NCBI GenBank assembly: GCA_025355225.1
Contig: JANYAB010000094.1
Coordinates: 1 to 14,055 of the forward strand
Length of the DNA: 14,055 bases
Direction of reading: 5' to 3'
Source: Bacteroidota bacterium
GTDB lineage: Bacteria > Bacteroidota > Bacteroidia > Sphingobacteriales > Sphingobacteriaceae
Under the pieces are notes generated by a model. It was not told the DNA's origin. It saw nothing but the letters and a program-made list of their open reading frames with translations, and did no database searches. Below, in pieces: positions 1 through 7,349 of the stretch. The stretch's first letter is position 1. Each line of letters starts with the position of its first letter. A program made the position numbers and the translations under genes.

Positions 1-2
1 TG

Positions 3-563
3 GAAAGTTTAGCCGGGAAACTGAATAAAGAAGGCATGGACAGAGTAAAGGCCGAATTATCACCACAAACTATTTCATGGTTAAAAAGCGTGCCCGGAAC
101 AGCTACACTTGACGACTTGTTTTTTATTTGTCATGGCACGCCGGAAAGCGATGATGCATATTTGCTGGAGCAAGTGACTGCCAATGGCGTTTTTATTTAT
201 AATGATGAGCACCTGGTAAAAGCTACCGGCAATATTAAGGAGCGTATTATCCTGTGCGGGCATTCGCATGTGAACAGGGTGGTGTATCTCTCGAATGATA
301 AGATCATTCTCAATCCGGGCAGTGTTGGGCTGCCTGCTTATCTGGGTAACGGCGAACACCGTTTTGCGATGGAATCAATGACACCTCACGCCAAATATGC
401 TATCGTTTATGCGGAAGGAGATTTGATCAACATTGAGCAGGTACTTTGCACTTACGACTGGCACAAAGCCTCGGAAGCAGCCCGCCGGAATGGAAATGAA
501 AAGTGGGCCCAATTTTTATTGCATGGCCGAATGCCGAAAGAGTTGAGGATAGAAAAGTCTTAA
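3..563 (+). CDS. Metallophosphoesterase family protein (5' end cut off)
   Basis: The reading frame is open from base 3, and the first internal ATG (base 36) falls in the middle of the domain, so the true start and the N-terminal metal ligands lie before the window. About 187 codons remain. What is visible fits the calcineurin-like phosphoesterase fold: FICHGTP (an HG motif), then LCGHSH at about 250-269 (the GHxH dimetal ligands), then NPGSVGLPAY, and a C-terminal YDW...A region ending in HGRMP. This arrangement is typical of small cytoplasmic YfcE-like bacterial phosphoesterases of about 240 residues, whose substrates are mostly unknown. It converges with the DUF4286 gene across a 37-base spacer. 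The family assignment is firm; the substrate cannot be told from sequence. Confidence 0.9.
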   Translation, partial: ESLAGKLNKEGMDRVKAELSPQTISWLKSVPGTATLDDLFFICHGTPESDDAYLLEQVTANGVFIYNDEHLVKATGNIKERIILCGHSHVNRVVYLSNDKIILNPGSVGLPAYLGNGEHRFAMESMTPHAKYAIVYAEGDLINIEQVLCTYDWHKASEAARRNGNEKWAQFLLHGRMPKELRIEKS

Positions 564-580
564 GTCTTTAGTTCTAAGTC
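555..580. repeat. Degenerate AAGTCT direct repeat
   Basis: The 3' end of the metallophosphoesterase gene and the spacer after it are built from imperfect copies of a 6-8 base unit (AAGTCT, TAAGTCT, TTAGTTCT, AAGTC). The gene's TAA stop at 561-563 lies inside the tract. No hairpin with a T-run is visible, so I do not call it a terminator. Confidence 0.5.
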
Positions 581-600
581 AAAAATGATCGATTTCACGA

Positions 601-909
601 CTAAACATCGTCTATCGTTTCCATTAAGGTTGTAAACAGCACAAACTGGTTTTCGAATAGCTCATTGTGCAGCTGGTGAAATTTCTCCCTTTCCTTATAG
701 TAAAAAGGACTGTACCTTTCAATGCTGTCGGTATAATATTGGAAGCAATAGGTAATTCCTTCGTTAGGCGAGTCGAGTACCGTCATAACTTTATAGCTGT
801 CAAAATAGCCTGTACCCATTATAGCCGGAATGTGGTTGTTTTTTATCCAGTTAAACCAATTTTCAATAATGGACTCTTCTACAATAAAGGTTTCGTTATA
901 AATAATCAT
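601..909 (-). CDS. DUF4286 family protein
   Basis: A 102-residue protein beginning MIIYNETFIVEE, with NHIPAIMGTGYFDSYKVMTVLD in the middle and a FVLFTTLME segment near the C-terminus. This fits my recollection of the DUF4286 family, small Bacteroidota proteins of about 100 residues with an alternating strand-helix pattern suggestive of a ferredoxin-like fold. No function is established that I know of, and no catalytic motif is obvious. There is no signal peptide, so it is probably cytoplasmic. It lies 126 bases downstream of the TPR gene on the same strand; that gap is long enough for its own promoter, but I found no convincing -7/-33 pair in it. The ATG at 907-909 is the only sensible start. 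Confidence 0.85.
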   Translation of the reverse strand: MIIYNETFIVEESIIENWFNWIKNNHIPAIMGTGYFDSYKVMTVLDSPNEGITYCFQYYTDSIERYSPFYYKEREKFHQLHNELFENQFVLFTTLMETIDDV

Positions 910-1004
910 CGCGGTAAAAGTACAAATTGTTTGTCAGGGTTATATCCTAATATTTTCTCACAACTTAGGGCCGCAAGGCATTCCTGCCCCCAATGATATT
1001 AAAA

Positions 1005-1038
1005 TCAATAATTCACTAAATCACTAATTCAATAACTA
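1005..1038. repeat. Degenerate TCACTAA / TTAGTGA direct repeats
   Basis: An AT-rich tract made of imperfect copies of (A)TTCACTAA-like units separates the DUF4286 and TPR genes. It runs into the TAG stop of the TPR gene (1036-1038). I see no open reading frame or stable hairpin in it. Confidence 0.5.
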
Positions 1039-2844
1039 AGAGGCGTCCGGTTTATCACCCCTTAGCAGCCTGAAACGCTTTCTCGCCTCGTTGATCCACA
1101 GACTTCCCGGATAATCAGTGATGATTTTCTGATAATAAACTTTGGCCTGCTCCTTATTAGCAAGATGGTTTTCGTAAATATCGCCAAGCATAAAAACGGC
1201 GTCATCGCCCCAAAGATCAAAGGGGTGCTCATCAACTATCTTTTTCAAGGGCACAACGGCATCGGTATAATTTTTTTGCTGTATCAATATACGCGCTTTT
1301 GCCATTAAAATATCATCGCTCAAGCTGTTTCCGGGATATTTTGTATCAATGCTGTCTAATACTAGTACGGCCTTTGCGGGTTGTTCTTCAAATATTTTAA
1401 GATCGGCGCGGGCATACATTTTTAAGGCATTCCCGGCGGTATCGGCAACAAGATTATCGGAAATGAGCAGCGATAAATTAAGCGCATCATTAGCAATCAG
1501 TTGAGTGGTTGCCGCTTTCAACACATCTAACTGTCCCTTGGCCCATGTAAAGTCACCCGTATAATAAGCCAGTTTTGCATTTCTGAATTTGGCATCCTGC
1601 CCTATTGAAGTACCCGGGTTCGCAGTCTCTACCTGGCTGTAAAGCAAAGTGGCCTCCCAGGGCTGGTTATTTATCAGGTAAATATCGCCAAGGTCCAGTT
1701 TGCAACTGTTCAGCAGGTTGGGCTTAATATTAGGGATATTAGTGGCTTCTTCCAGCAGCTTTTGGGCCTCAACAGGCCTGTGTAATTTAAATGCTTGCAG
1801 ATTAGCTAATTTCTGCATTGCAAAAACCGTGCTTCCCGTTTTACCAAATTCATTTAACAGATCAATATAGTCCTTTTCAAGGCTTACCAGGTCATTTTGC
1901 GTATATTTCCCCGATGTTACCAATAGATTTTTTGTGTTGATTAACTCAATTTTTGCGGGTATATACAACTGCTGATCTTTCCCCTTGCTAATAATGTATT
2001 CATATCCCCGAATGGCTGTTTCATAAGCCGCGTTAGAAATAAAGGTTTGGCACAGGTCAAAAATGCTGTTGCCATCGTCGTTTTGCCTGCGACTTAAAGC
2101 AAGGGCCTGGTTCAATGCCTGGTCGAAATCCTTTTGCTGTAAAAACTGCCATGTAAGCAGGTCGACATAAATAGTTTGCTGCGGCTCTTTCTGTATACGT
2201 TTAAATAAACTTGCCTTAAGCATATCGTAATCGGCCTCCCCTTCGTATACGGTGGCCAATGCATTTTCGGCCTGGGTGATGAATGAAGGATTATCCGGTA
2301 AAAAATTCAAATATTCCTCTGTGAGTGCAGCCTTATCCCTTTTATACCGATAAAGGCTGATAAGTTCAAACGTATATAATTTATCGTTGTGCAGTAGTTT
2401 GCGTCCTTGCAGAAATATTTTAATAGCGTAATCGGTATTTTCAGCCTGGTAAAACTGGGTAGCAATATTGGAGATCGAACCCGCATCAGCCGGCAGGTTT
2501 TTAACCAGGTCATTATATATCAGATCAGCTTTGTCCCTATCGCCTTTCTGGGTATACACACGTCCCAGGGCAATATTGTATTGATAATCACCAGGATGCT
2601 TACGGAGCATTTTTTTTGTGATATTCTCCGCTTCGTCAATTTTTTTGACGCCCAAAAGCCCATTTAAATAATAATAATAATAGGCATCATTATCCTGCTT
2701 GTATAGTTTTTGATAAATTTCGAGTGCTTTTTGCAGCTCGCCGTTGGTGGTGAACTGCCTTGCCAGCTGCAGGTCATTAACCTGGGCAAAAAGCACGGAA
2801 CAAAACAGGAACAGAAAAAAAATTATCGGAGCAACTCGCTTCAT
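1036..2844 (-). CDS. Secreted tetratricopeptide-repeat protein
   Basis: The 602-residue product starts with a classical signal peptide: MKRVAP, a hydrophobic core IIFFLFLFCSVLF, and likely cleavage after FA at residue 20, before Q21. It should therefore be exported. The rest is helical repeats. At the N-terminus, repeated A..(Y/F)..L patterns such as GELQKALEIYQKLYKQ and GDRDKADLIYNDLVKNLP mark TPR units. Residues about 511-602 contain further units (NYTDAVVPLKKIVDEHP, EQAKVYYQKIITDYPGS) that resemble the TPRs of BamD or YbgF. These repeats normally scaffold protein-protein contacts in the periplasm. The partner is not evident. It is transcribed divergently from the S9-kinase operon. A (TAT)5 run encodes five tyrosines near the N-terminus. 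Confidence 0.88.
   Translation of the reverse strand: MKRVAPIIFFLFLFCSVLFAQVNDLQLARQFTTNGELQKALEIYQKLYKQDNDAYYYYYLNGLLGVKKIDEAENITKKMLRKHPGDYQYNIALGRVYTQKGDRDKADLIYNDLVKNLPADAGSISNIATQFYQAENTDYAIKIFLQGRKLLHNDKLYTFELISLYRYKRDKAALTEEYLNFLPDNPSFITQAENALATVYEGEADYDMLKASLFKRIQKEPQQTIYVDLLTWQFLQQKDFDQALNQALALSRRQNDDGNSIFDLCQTFISNAAYETAIRGYEYIISKGKDQQLYIPAKIELINTKNLLVTSGKYTQNDLVSLEKDYIDLLNEFGKTGSTVFAMQKLANLQAFKLHRPVEAQKLLEEATNIPNIKPNLLNSCKLDLGDIYLINNQPWEATLLYSQVETANPGTSIGQDAKFRNAKLAYYTGDFTWAKGQLDVLKAATTQLIANDALNLSLLISDNLVADTAGNALKMYARADLKIFEEQPAKAVLVLDSIDTKYPGNSLSDDILMAKARILIQQKNYTDAVVPLKKIVDEHPFDLWGDDAVFMLGDIYENHLANKEQAKVYYQKIITDYPGSLWINEARKRFRLLRGDKPDAS
2668..2682. repeat. (ATA)5 trinucleotide microsatellite inside the TPR gene
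   Basis: Five uninterrupted ATA units on the + strand read as TAT-TAT-TAT-TAT-TAT on the coding strand and give YYYYY in the first TPR region. Slippage here would add or remove tyrosines without shifting the frame. Confidence 0.8.
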
Positions 2845-2953
2845 CTATTCAAAATTAATCATTTAATACCAATTTTATCATTAGGTGAGATGATTGATGA
2901 TATAACGATTTAAACGGGTAAAATTGTAGTGACATTTTGAATCAGTTAAGTAA

Positions 2954-2985
2954 ATTGACTAAGTTTAACCTGATATATAGCTTTG
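2954..2985 (+). promoter_or_regulatory. Bacteroidota-type promoter for the S9-lipoprotein/kinase/regulator operon
   Basis: ATTG at 2954-2957 (-33 element) is followed by exactly 20 bases and then TAGCTTTG at 2978-2985, a full match to the TAnnTTTG -7 consensus of the Bacteroidota primary sigma factor. Transcription would start around 2990-2993, leaving a leader of only about 10 bases before the ATG at 3001. A possible TTG start at 2983 would lie inside the -7 element, which argues against it. No Shine-Dalgarno sequence is present, as is usual in this phylum. Confidence 0.65.
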
Positions 2986-3000
2986 CGCCAATTATATAAA

Positions 3001-4896
3001 ATGTTAAACCGGTTAAGAATTGCATTTTTTATTTCAGTCCTGGTTGTCTTATGTTCGTGTAATCAGAACAAGGTAAGGCAAATACCTATCAGCGATTTTT
3101 TTAAGAACGCAGAAAAAAGTGTTTTCAGAATATCACCAGATGGTAAGTATGTTTCCTATTTAAAACCATATAAAGAACGGCAGAATTTATTTATCCAATC
3201 GCTGGCCGATGGAAAAGAGCGCATGGCTACCTCGTTCACTGATTATTCAATTCGTGATTATTCATGGACATATAATAATCAAATTGTTTTTAGCCAGGAT
3301 ATCATTTCACTTGATGAGTTTAAAATGTTTGCATTGGACGTTTCGACACTACAAACGCGTAACATTTTGTCAATTGAAAAGGGAAGGATACGCTTACTGA
3401 ATAACAGTAATAAGCGGGAACCTAATATCATTACGATCGGCATGAATAAGCGCGATCCGGCAAACTTTGACGTATACAAGCTAAATATAAAAACAGGAGA
3501 ATTAAAACCGTACCTTTTAAATCCAGGCAATATGACAGAGTGGTTCCCGGATGATGACGGGAAAATACGTTTAGTAAAAGCAACAGACGGTGTTGATGAA
3601 ACCATCCTTTACAGGGCTGATGATGGTGCGCCCTTTAAGCCTATTATTAAAAACAATTTTAAGAACCGTGTAGAACCTGTAATTTTTACAGGGGTGAGGA
3701 ACTATTTTTACGCACTGTCAAATGTGAACCGCGACAAAACGGCCCTTGTTGAAATAGATGCCGAAACCGGCAAGGAACAGAAAGTGATATTAGGCTGCGA
3801 TAAGGCGGATATTGATAAGGTGGATTACTCGGCAAGCAGGCACAATCTTGAGATCGCTACCTGTGATGAAGCAAAACCTAAGAAACATTTTTTAAATGCT
3901 GATATTAAACATATGTATGATGAATTTGGTCATCAGTTAAGTGGCAGCGAAATTATTATTGTAGGCAGAGACAGCGCCGAAGATAAGTTTATTATAAAAT
4001 CATACACGGATCGTAATCCCGGTACCTACTATCTTTACGAAAAAAATGATGGGAAATTAACCAGGCTGGGTGATATCAATACAAGTATAAAACCAGAGGA
4101 ATTATGCGCCATGAAGCCCGTAGCTTTTAAAGCAAGGGATGGTTTATTAATAAATGGTTACCTGATTATGCCCCAGGGATCTAAAACAACTAATCTTCCG
4201 GTGGTGGTAATGCCGCACGACTTGCCTTGGCGAAGCAGGGATACCTGGGGTTATAGCGACGAGGGCCAGTTTTTGGCTAATCGCGGTTATGCGGTTTTCC
4301 TGGTCAACTACCGGGGGTCAACTGGTTATGGAAAAGCATTCTACAGTGCAGGATTTAAGCAAGCCGGAGGTAAGATACAGGAGGATATAACTGATGGTGT
4401 AAATTGGCTGATCAGTCAAAAAATCGCTAATCCGAAAAAAATCGCCATTTATGGTGGGGGTTTTGGTGGATTTTCGGCTTTGTATGGTGTTTCTTTTCAC
4501 CCGGGATTATATAATTGCGCAATAGTGCAGTTTGGCCTTATCAACTTTTTCACTTATATCAAAGATGTTCCTCCGTACCTGAAGCCTCGTTTACAGATGA
4601 TGTATGAAATGATAGGTAATCCTGAAAGTGATGCCGAACAGTTAAGGGCCATGTCGCCGGTGTTTCATACAGATAAAATAAAAGTGCCTTTGCTGATATT
4701 CCAGGGGGCAAAGGATGAGAGTGCCAATATCAGCGAATTAAACCAGTTTGTACGCGAATTGAAAAGACAAAATGTTTCCGTCACCTATTTTTTAAAGCAA
4801 GACGAACGCAAAGTTTTCAGGAATGAGCATAACAGGATGGAAATGTATACCGAAATAGAAAAATTCCTGGATAAAAATATGCGGGTTAAACCTTAA
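3001..4896 (+). CDS. S9 (prolyl oligopeptidase) family lipoprotein, catalytically degenerate
   Basis: The 631-residue product begins MLNRLRIAFFISVLVVLCSC, a lipoprotein signal with lipobox LCSC, so it is probably membrane-anchored and faces the periplasm. Residues about 25-370 look like the beta-propeller (ISPDGKYVSYL is a typical blade motif). Residues about 375-631 are the alpha/beta-hydrolase domain, with FLANRGYAVFLVNYRGSTGYGKAF well kept. The nucleophile motif normally GxSxGG reads GGGFGG: Gly487 replaces Ser (codon GGT at 4459-4461). The usual DEGHGF reads DERKVF: Lys604 replaces the catalytic His. The oxyanion-side HGGP reads HDLP (406-409). The triad Asp appears retained (Asp572 in QGAKDES). 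It should therefore not be a working serine peptidase. It is the first gene of an operon, 11 bases before a histidine kinase, which suggests a sensing role. The ATG at 3001 is chosen over a TTG at 2983 because of the signal peptide and promoter position. Confidence 0.88.
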   Translation: MLNRLRIAFFISVLVVLCSCNQNKVRQIPISDFFKNAEKSVFRISPDGKYVSYLKPYKERQNLFIQSLADGKERMATSFTDYSIRDYSWTYNNQIVFSQDIISLDEFKMFALDVSTLQTRNILSIEKGRIRLLNNSNKREPNIITIGMNKRDPANFDVYKLNIKTGELKPYLLNPGNMTEWFPDDDGKIRLVKATDGVDETILYRADDGAPFKPIIKNNFKNRVEPVIFTGVRNYFYALSNVNRDKTALVEIDAETGKEQKVILGCDKADIDKVDYSASRHNLEIATCDEAKPKKHFLNADIKHMYDEFGHQLSGSEIIIVGRDSAEDKFIIKSYTDRNPGTYYLYEKNDGKLTRLGDINTSIKPEELCAMKPVAFKARDGLLINGYLIMPQGSKTTNLPVVVMPHDLPWRSRDTWGYSDEGQFLANRGYAVFLVNYRGSTGYGKAFYSAGFKQAGGKIQEDITDGVNWLISQKIANPKKIAIYGGGFGGFSALYGVSFHPGLYNCAIVQFGLINFFTYIKDVPPYLKPRLQMMYEMIGNPESDAEQLRAMSPVFHTDKIKVPLLIFQGAKDESANISELNQFVRELKRQNVSVTYFLKQDERKVFRNEHNRMEMYTEIEKFLDKNMRVKP

Positions 4897-4907
4897 CCCC
4901 TTTTGCA

Positions 4908-6545
4908 ATGAAATCAGAATACAGTGTTTACCGGAAGAATTTTTCATTGATAATCGCTTTCCTGATATTAATATCTGTAACTTTTATCATAGCTCTTTTT
5001 GTGACCTACAACCTCACATCAAGCTATGTTGAAGGCGAATTTCAGTCAAAAAAAATTGACGTTCTTGAACAAACTATTAAGCCTTATAACGATTTGTTTC
5101 AGAACAGGATCCCCGAAATAACCTTTTACCAGGGCTACCTGGACTCAGCATCAGCGGCAAAATATTCAATTTCTGTCTTTGAAGACTATCCATTTGTAAG
5201 CCGCATCAAATTTTACGATGTGCAAATAGGCAGTCGGGCCAACAGTTTTGCCGCGAAGAAGGAATTAGCGATCAGCGTTAAATCTATCTATGAATATGTG
5301 TTAAAAAATGCGAAAGTTATTAGTCTGAAAAAATATCAGCCTGAGGATAATAGCGATTTTAAGACGATGGCAAATAAGCTTAATAATTTTGTGGCGGATG
5401 CAGACACCTCGCGCGAACCTACCCAGGACGAGAAATTTAAGACCTTTTACGATATTCAGCCCGAAAAAATAAGCTACCTAAACATCCCGAGGCGGGAAGA
5501 ATTGAAAAGATACCGCGAACTTCAAAGTGATGGTCGCAGCACCCTCATCTATAAGCAAAACATGCTGACTTTTATTTTGGACCAGTACGCACTGAAGATA
5601 AGAAACTCGCATCCTGAATTGTACAGGGATGTCTCCATAAAACCGGTAGTTTATGATCCTATCGAAAACGATAGCAACAACATTATTACCGAGGTCGCTT
5701 TTCCCGGCTCTTTTTCTGATTACAAGTTATATTTCAGTTCTCCAAGGGGGTATCTTACTGCCGAGAGCAACCGGCGGTTTATGCCTATAGGGGCTGTCGT
5801 TTTATTGATCTACTCTTTTTTGGTGCTGATAGGCTGGCTGATTTACCGCAATCTGAATGTTAATCTTAAATTGTTTAAGCTGCAATACGACTTTATTAAT
5901 AATTTCACACATGAGTTTAAGACGCCTATCAGTGTAATAAAGATCGCAGGCTCGAACTTAAAGAGTGACAGTGAGTTAAGCGACCGGCAAAGGAGACATT
6001 ACGGGAAGATACTGGATGAAGAAGCAGACAAATTGAATGAGTTAATGAATAAGCTATTATCATTTACTCAGTTGGAGAACAAGTCGATACAAATCAAAAA
6101 GGAAGAGATAAATCTTGAAGATTTTGTTAACGGATATATTGAAGCATTCAGGATAAAATACCCAGACTTTAAACTGGATTATAAGATTCATGGTATCAAC
6201 ACCTTTTACACCGATCCGGTGTTATTGGGGAGTATCTTTCAAAACCTGATCGAAAATGCTTATAAGTATTCGAACCCAAAGCGCAGGGAGCTTTATATTA
6301 ATATCAGGATTGAAAGGCGGAATATTGTATTTTCATTCAGGGATAAAGGTATAGGCATCGCAAAAGGAGAGATTGCCCATATATTTAAGAAATTTTACAG
6401 AATAGAAAACCAGTACAATCAGAATGGCAGCGTTGGACTTGGTTTGGCATTTTGCAAAGAACTGACTAATTTTATGAACGGAGAAATATCGGTTAACTCT
6501 AAAATTAATGAGGGTTCCGAATTTATTGTCACCATTCCATTCTAA
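4908..6545 (+). CDS. Sensor histidine kinase with large periplasmic domain
   Basis: A 545-residue two-pass membrane kinase. The first membrane segment is about residues 12-34 and the second about 292-313. Between them lie roughly 255 residues, presumably periplasmic, that I cannot assign to PAS, CACHE or any other named sensor domain. A short linker without a recognisable HAMP leads to the HisKA domain, with phospho-acceptor His335 in FTHEFKTP. The ATPase domain has the N box (NLIENAYKYS, Asn446 and Asn450), the G1 box DKGIGI (Asp479, Gly481, Gly483), the F box FKKFYRI, and the G2 box GLGL (Gly510, Gly512). All kinase motifs are intact. It follows the S9 lipoprotein by 11 bases and precedes the response regulator by 30, so all three are probably co-transcribed. 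Its signal is unknown. Confidence 0.95.
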   Translation: MKSEYSVYRKNFSLIIAFLILISVTFIIALFVTYNLTSSYVEGEFQSKKIDVLEQTIKPYNDLFQNRIPEITFYQGYLDSASAAKYSISVFEDYPFVSRIKFYDVQIGSRANSFAAKKELAISVKSIYEYVLKNAKVISLKKYQPEDNSDFKTMANKLNNFVADADTSREPTQDEKFKTFYDIQPEKISYLNIPRREELKRYRELQSDGRSTLIYKQNMLTFILDQYALKIRNSHPELYRDVSIKPVVYDPIENDSNNIITEVAFPGSFSDYKLYFSSPRGYLTAESNRRFMPIGAVVLLIYSFLVLIGWLIYRNLNVNLKLFKLQYDFINNFTHEFKTPISVIKIAGSNLKSDSELSDRQRRHYGKILDEEADKLNELMNKLLSFTQLENKSIQIKKEEINLEDFVNGYIEAFRIKYPDFKLDYKIHGINTFYTDPVLLGSIFQNLIENAYKYSNPKRRELYINIRIERRNIVFSFRDKGIGIAKGEIAHIFKKFYRIENQYNQNGSVGLGLAFCKELTNFMNGEISVNSKINEGSEFIVTIPF

Positions 6546-6575
6546 ACGGCTGTTACACTTAATCAATATTGAATT

Positions 6576-7268
6576 ATGAACAAAGAAATAAAAATAGCAC
6601 TGGTTGAAGATGATGAAAACCTGCGCTTTTTGGTAGCCGAACGTTTACAATCAGAAGGCTATAAAGTATTGGAAGCTGATAATGGCGATGATGCTGAGAA
6701 AATGATCATGGCCGAAAATCCTGATATTGTTTTGTTGGATTGGATGTTGCCCGGTAAGCAGGGGGCTGATGTGTGCAGCAGCGTAAAGGAAAAAGGTTTT
6801 GATAAGCTGATAATTATGATGACCGCCAAAGCGCAGGATGTTGATAAGATAGAGGCTTATAATTTGGGTGTGTCCGACTATATCACCAAGCCTTTTAATA
6901 TGGACGTGCTGGTGGCGCTGATCGATAACAAGATCAAGTTCTATTTGAACAATGAGAAGTCGGAGTCGTACAAGTTTGCGAATATGGAGCATCATCCCAA
7001 TATGCACTTATTGATAAGGGATGGCAAAAAAGTAGAACTTACGATACTGGAGAACCGGATATTGCTATATTTTTTGAAGAACCGGAACAAGGTGATCAAC
7101 CGCGAGGAACTAATGATGGAGGTTTGGGGCTACAACGCTGATGTAAACACACGCACCCTGGATATGCATATTGTGAGGCTGCGCAAAAAGATAGAGAATA
7201 ACCCTGATTCCCCCCAATACCTGCAAACAGTAAGGGGAGTGGGATATAAATTTGTTTATGAAGGGTGA
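6576..7268 (+). CDS. OmpR/PhoB-family response regulator
   Basis: The 230-residue protein has an N-terminal receiver domain (about 5-120) with acidic pocket Glu11-Asp12-Asp13, phospho-acceptor Asp55 in LLDWMLPG, the switch Thr83 (MMTAK) and Lys105 (ITKPF). The C-terminal winged-helix domain (about 135-228) contains LTILENRILLYFLKN, REELMMEVWGY, a recognition helix around VNTRTLDMHIVRLRKKIE, and the closing wing VRGVGYKF. All residues needed for phosphorylation are present, so it should act as a DNA-binding regulator driven by the kinase just upstream. Its targets are not visible, and autoregulation of the operon is possible but untested. It is the last gene of the operon; the 3' side is a convergent methyltransferase gene with an inverted repeat. 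Confidence 0.96.
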   Translation: MNKEIKIALVEDDENLRFLVAERLQSEGYKVLEADNGDDAEKMIMAENPDIVLLDWMLPGKQGADVCSSVKEKGFDKLIIMMTAKAQDVDKIEAYNLGVSDYITKPFNMDVLVALIDNKIKFYLNNEKSESYKFANMEHHPNMHLLIRDGKKVELTILENRILLYFLKNRNKVINREELMMEVWGYNADVNTRTLDMHIVRLRKKIENNPDSPQYLQTVRGVGYKFVYEG

Positions 7269-7273
7269 TTTTT

Positions 7274-7303
7274 GATTTCGGATTTCGGAAGTTCGATTTC
7301 GGA
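7274..7303. repeat. Three copies of GATTTCGGA
   Basis: Direct copies of GATTTCGGA start at 7274, 7281 and 7295. The first two overlap by two bases; the third follows a six-base interruption. The tract lies just after the response regulator stop codon and belongs to the same class of boundary repeats seen elsewhere in the window. Confidence 0.7.
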
Positions 7304-7320
7304 ATGGTTTGACTGTGGAA

Positions 7321-7349
7321 ACTTACGAAGTTTAAGAAACTTCGTAAGT
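7321..7349. repeat. Perfect 13-bp inverted repeat (possible bidirectional terminator)
   Basis: The arm ACTTACGAAGTTT (7321-7333) and its exact reverse complement AAACTTCGTAAGT (7337-7349) flank a three-base AAG loop. It sits between the converging response regulator and methyltransferase genes, where a bidirectional terminator would be expected. There is no run of T on either side, so intrinsic termination is uncertain. Each arm also has internal dyad symmetry (ACTT-ACG-AAGT). It covers the last codons and the stop of the methyltransferase gene. Confidence 0.8.

Noticed and set aside
70..77. Possible loss of function of the AAA+ protein from its Walker variants (residues 70-77 and 179-186 of the 12488-13990 gene)
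   Set aside because: The QAKT and NELPDL forms are, as I recall, standard for this ATPase subgroup. The coordinates given for this entry are residue numbers.
2850..2857. TAATTTTG on the - strand as a -7 element for the TPR gene
   Set aside because: It is only five bases from the ATG, and no TTG lies 19-21 bases upstream.
2983..3000. TTG start six codons upstream of the S9-like lipoprotein
   Set aside because: It lies inside the predicted -7 promoter element, and the ATG at 3001 gives a proper lipoprotein signal peptide.
4819..4833. His in NEHNR as a replacement triad His for the S9-like protein
   Set aside because: It aligns four residues after the triad position, in the conserved ENR segment, so it should not reach the active site.
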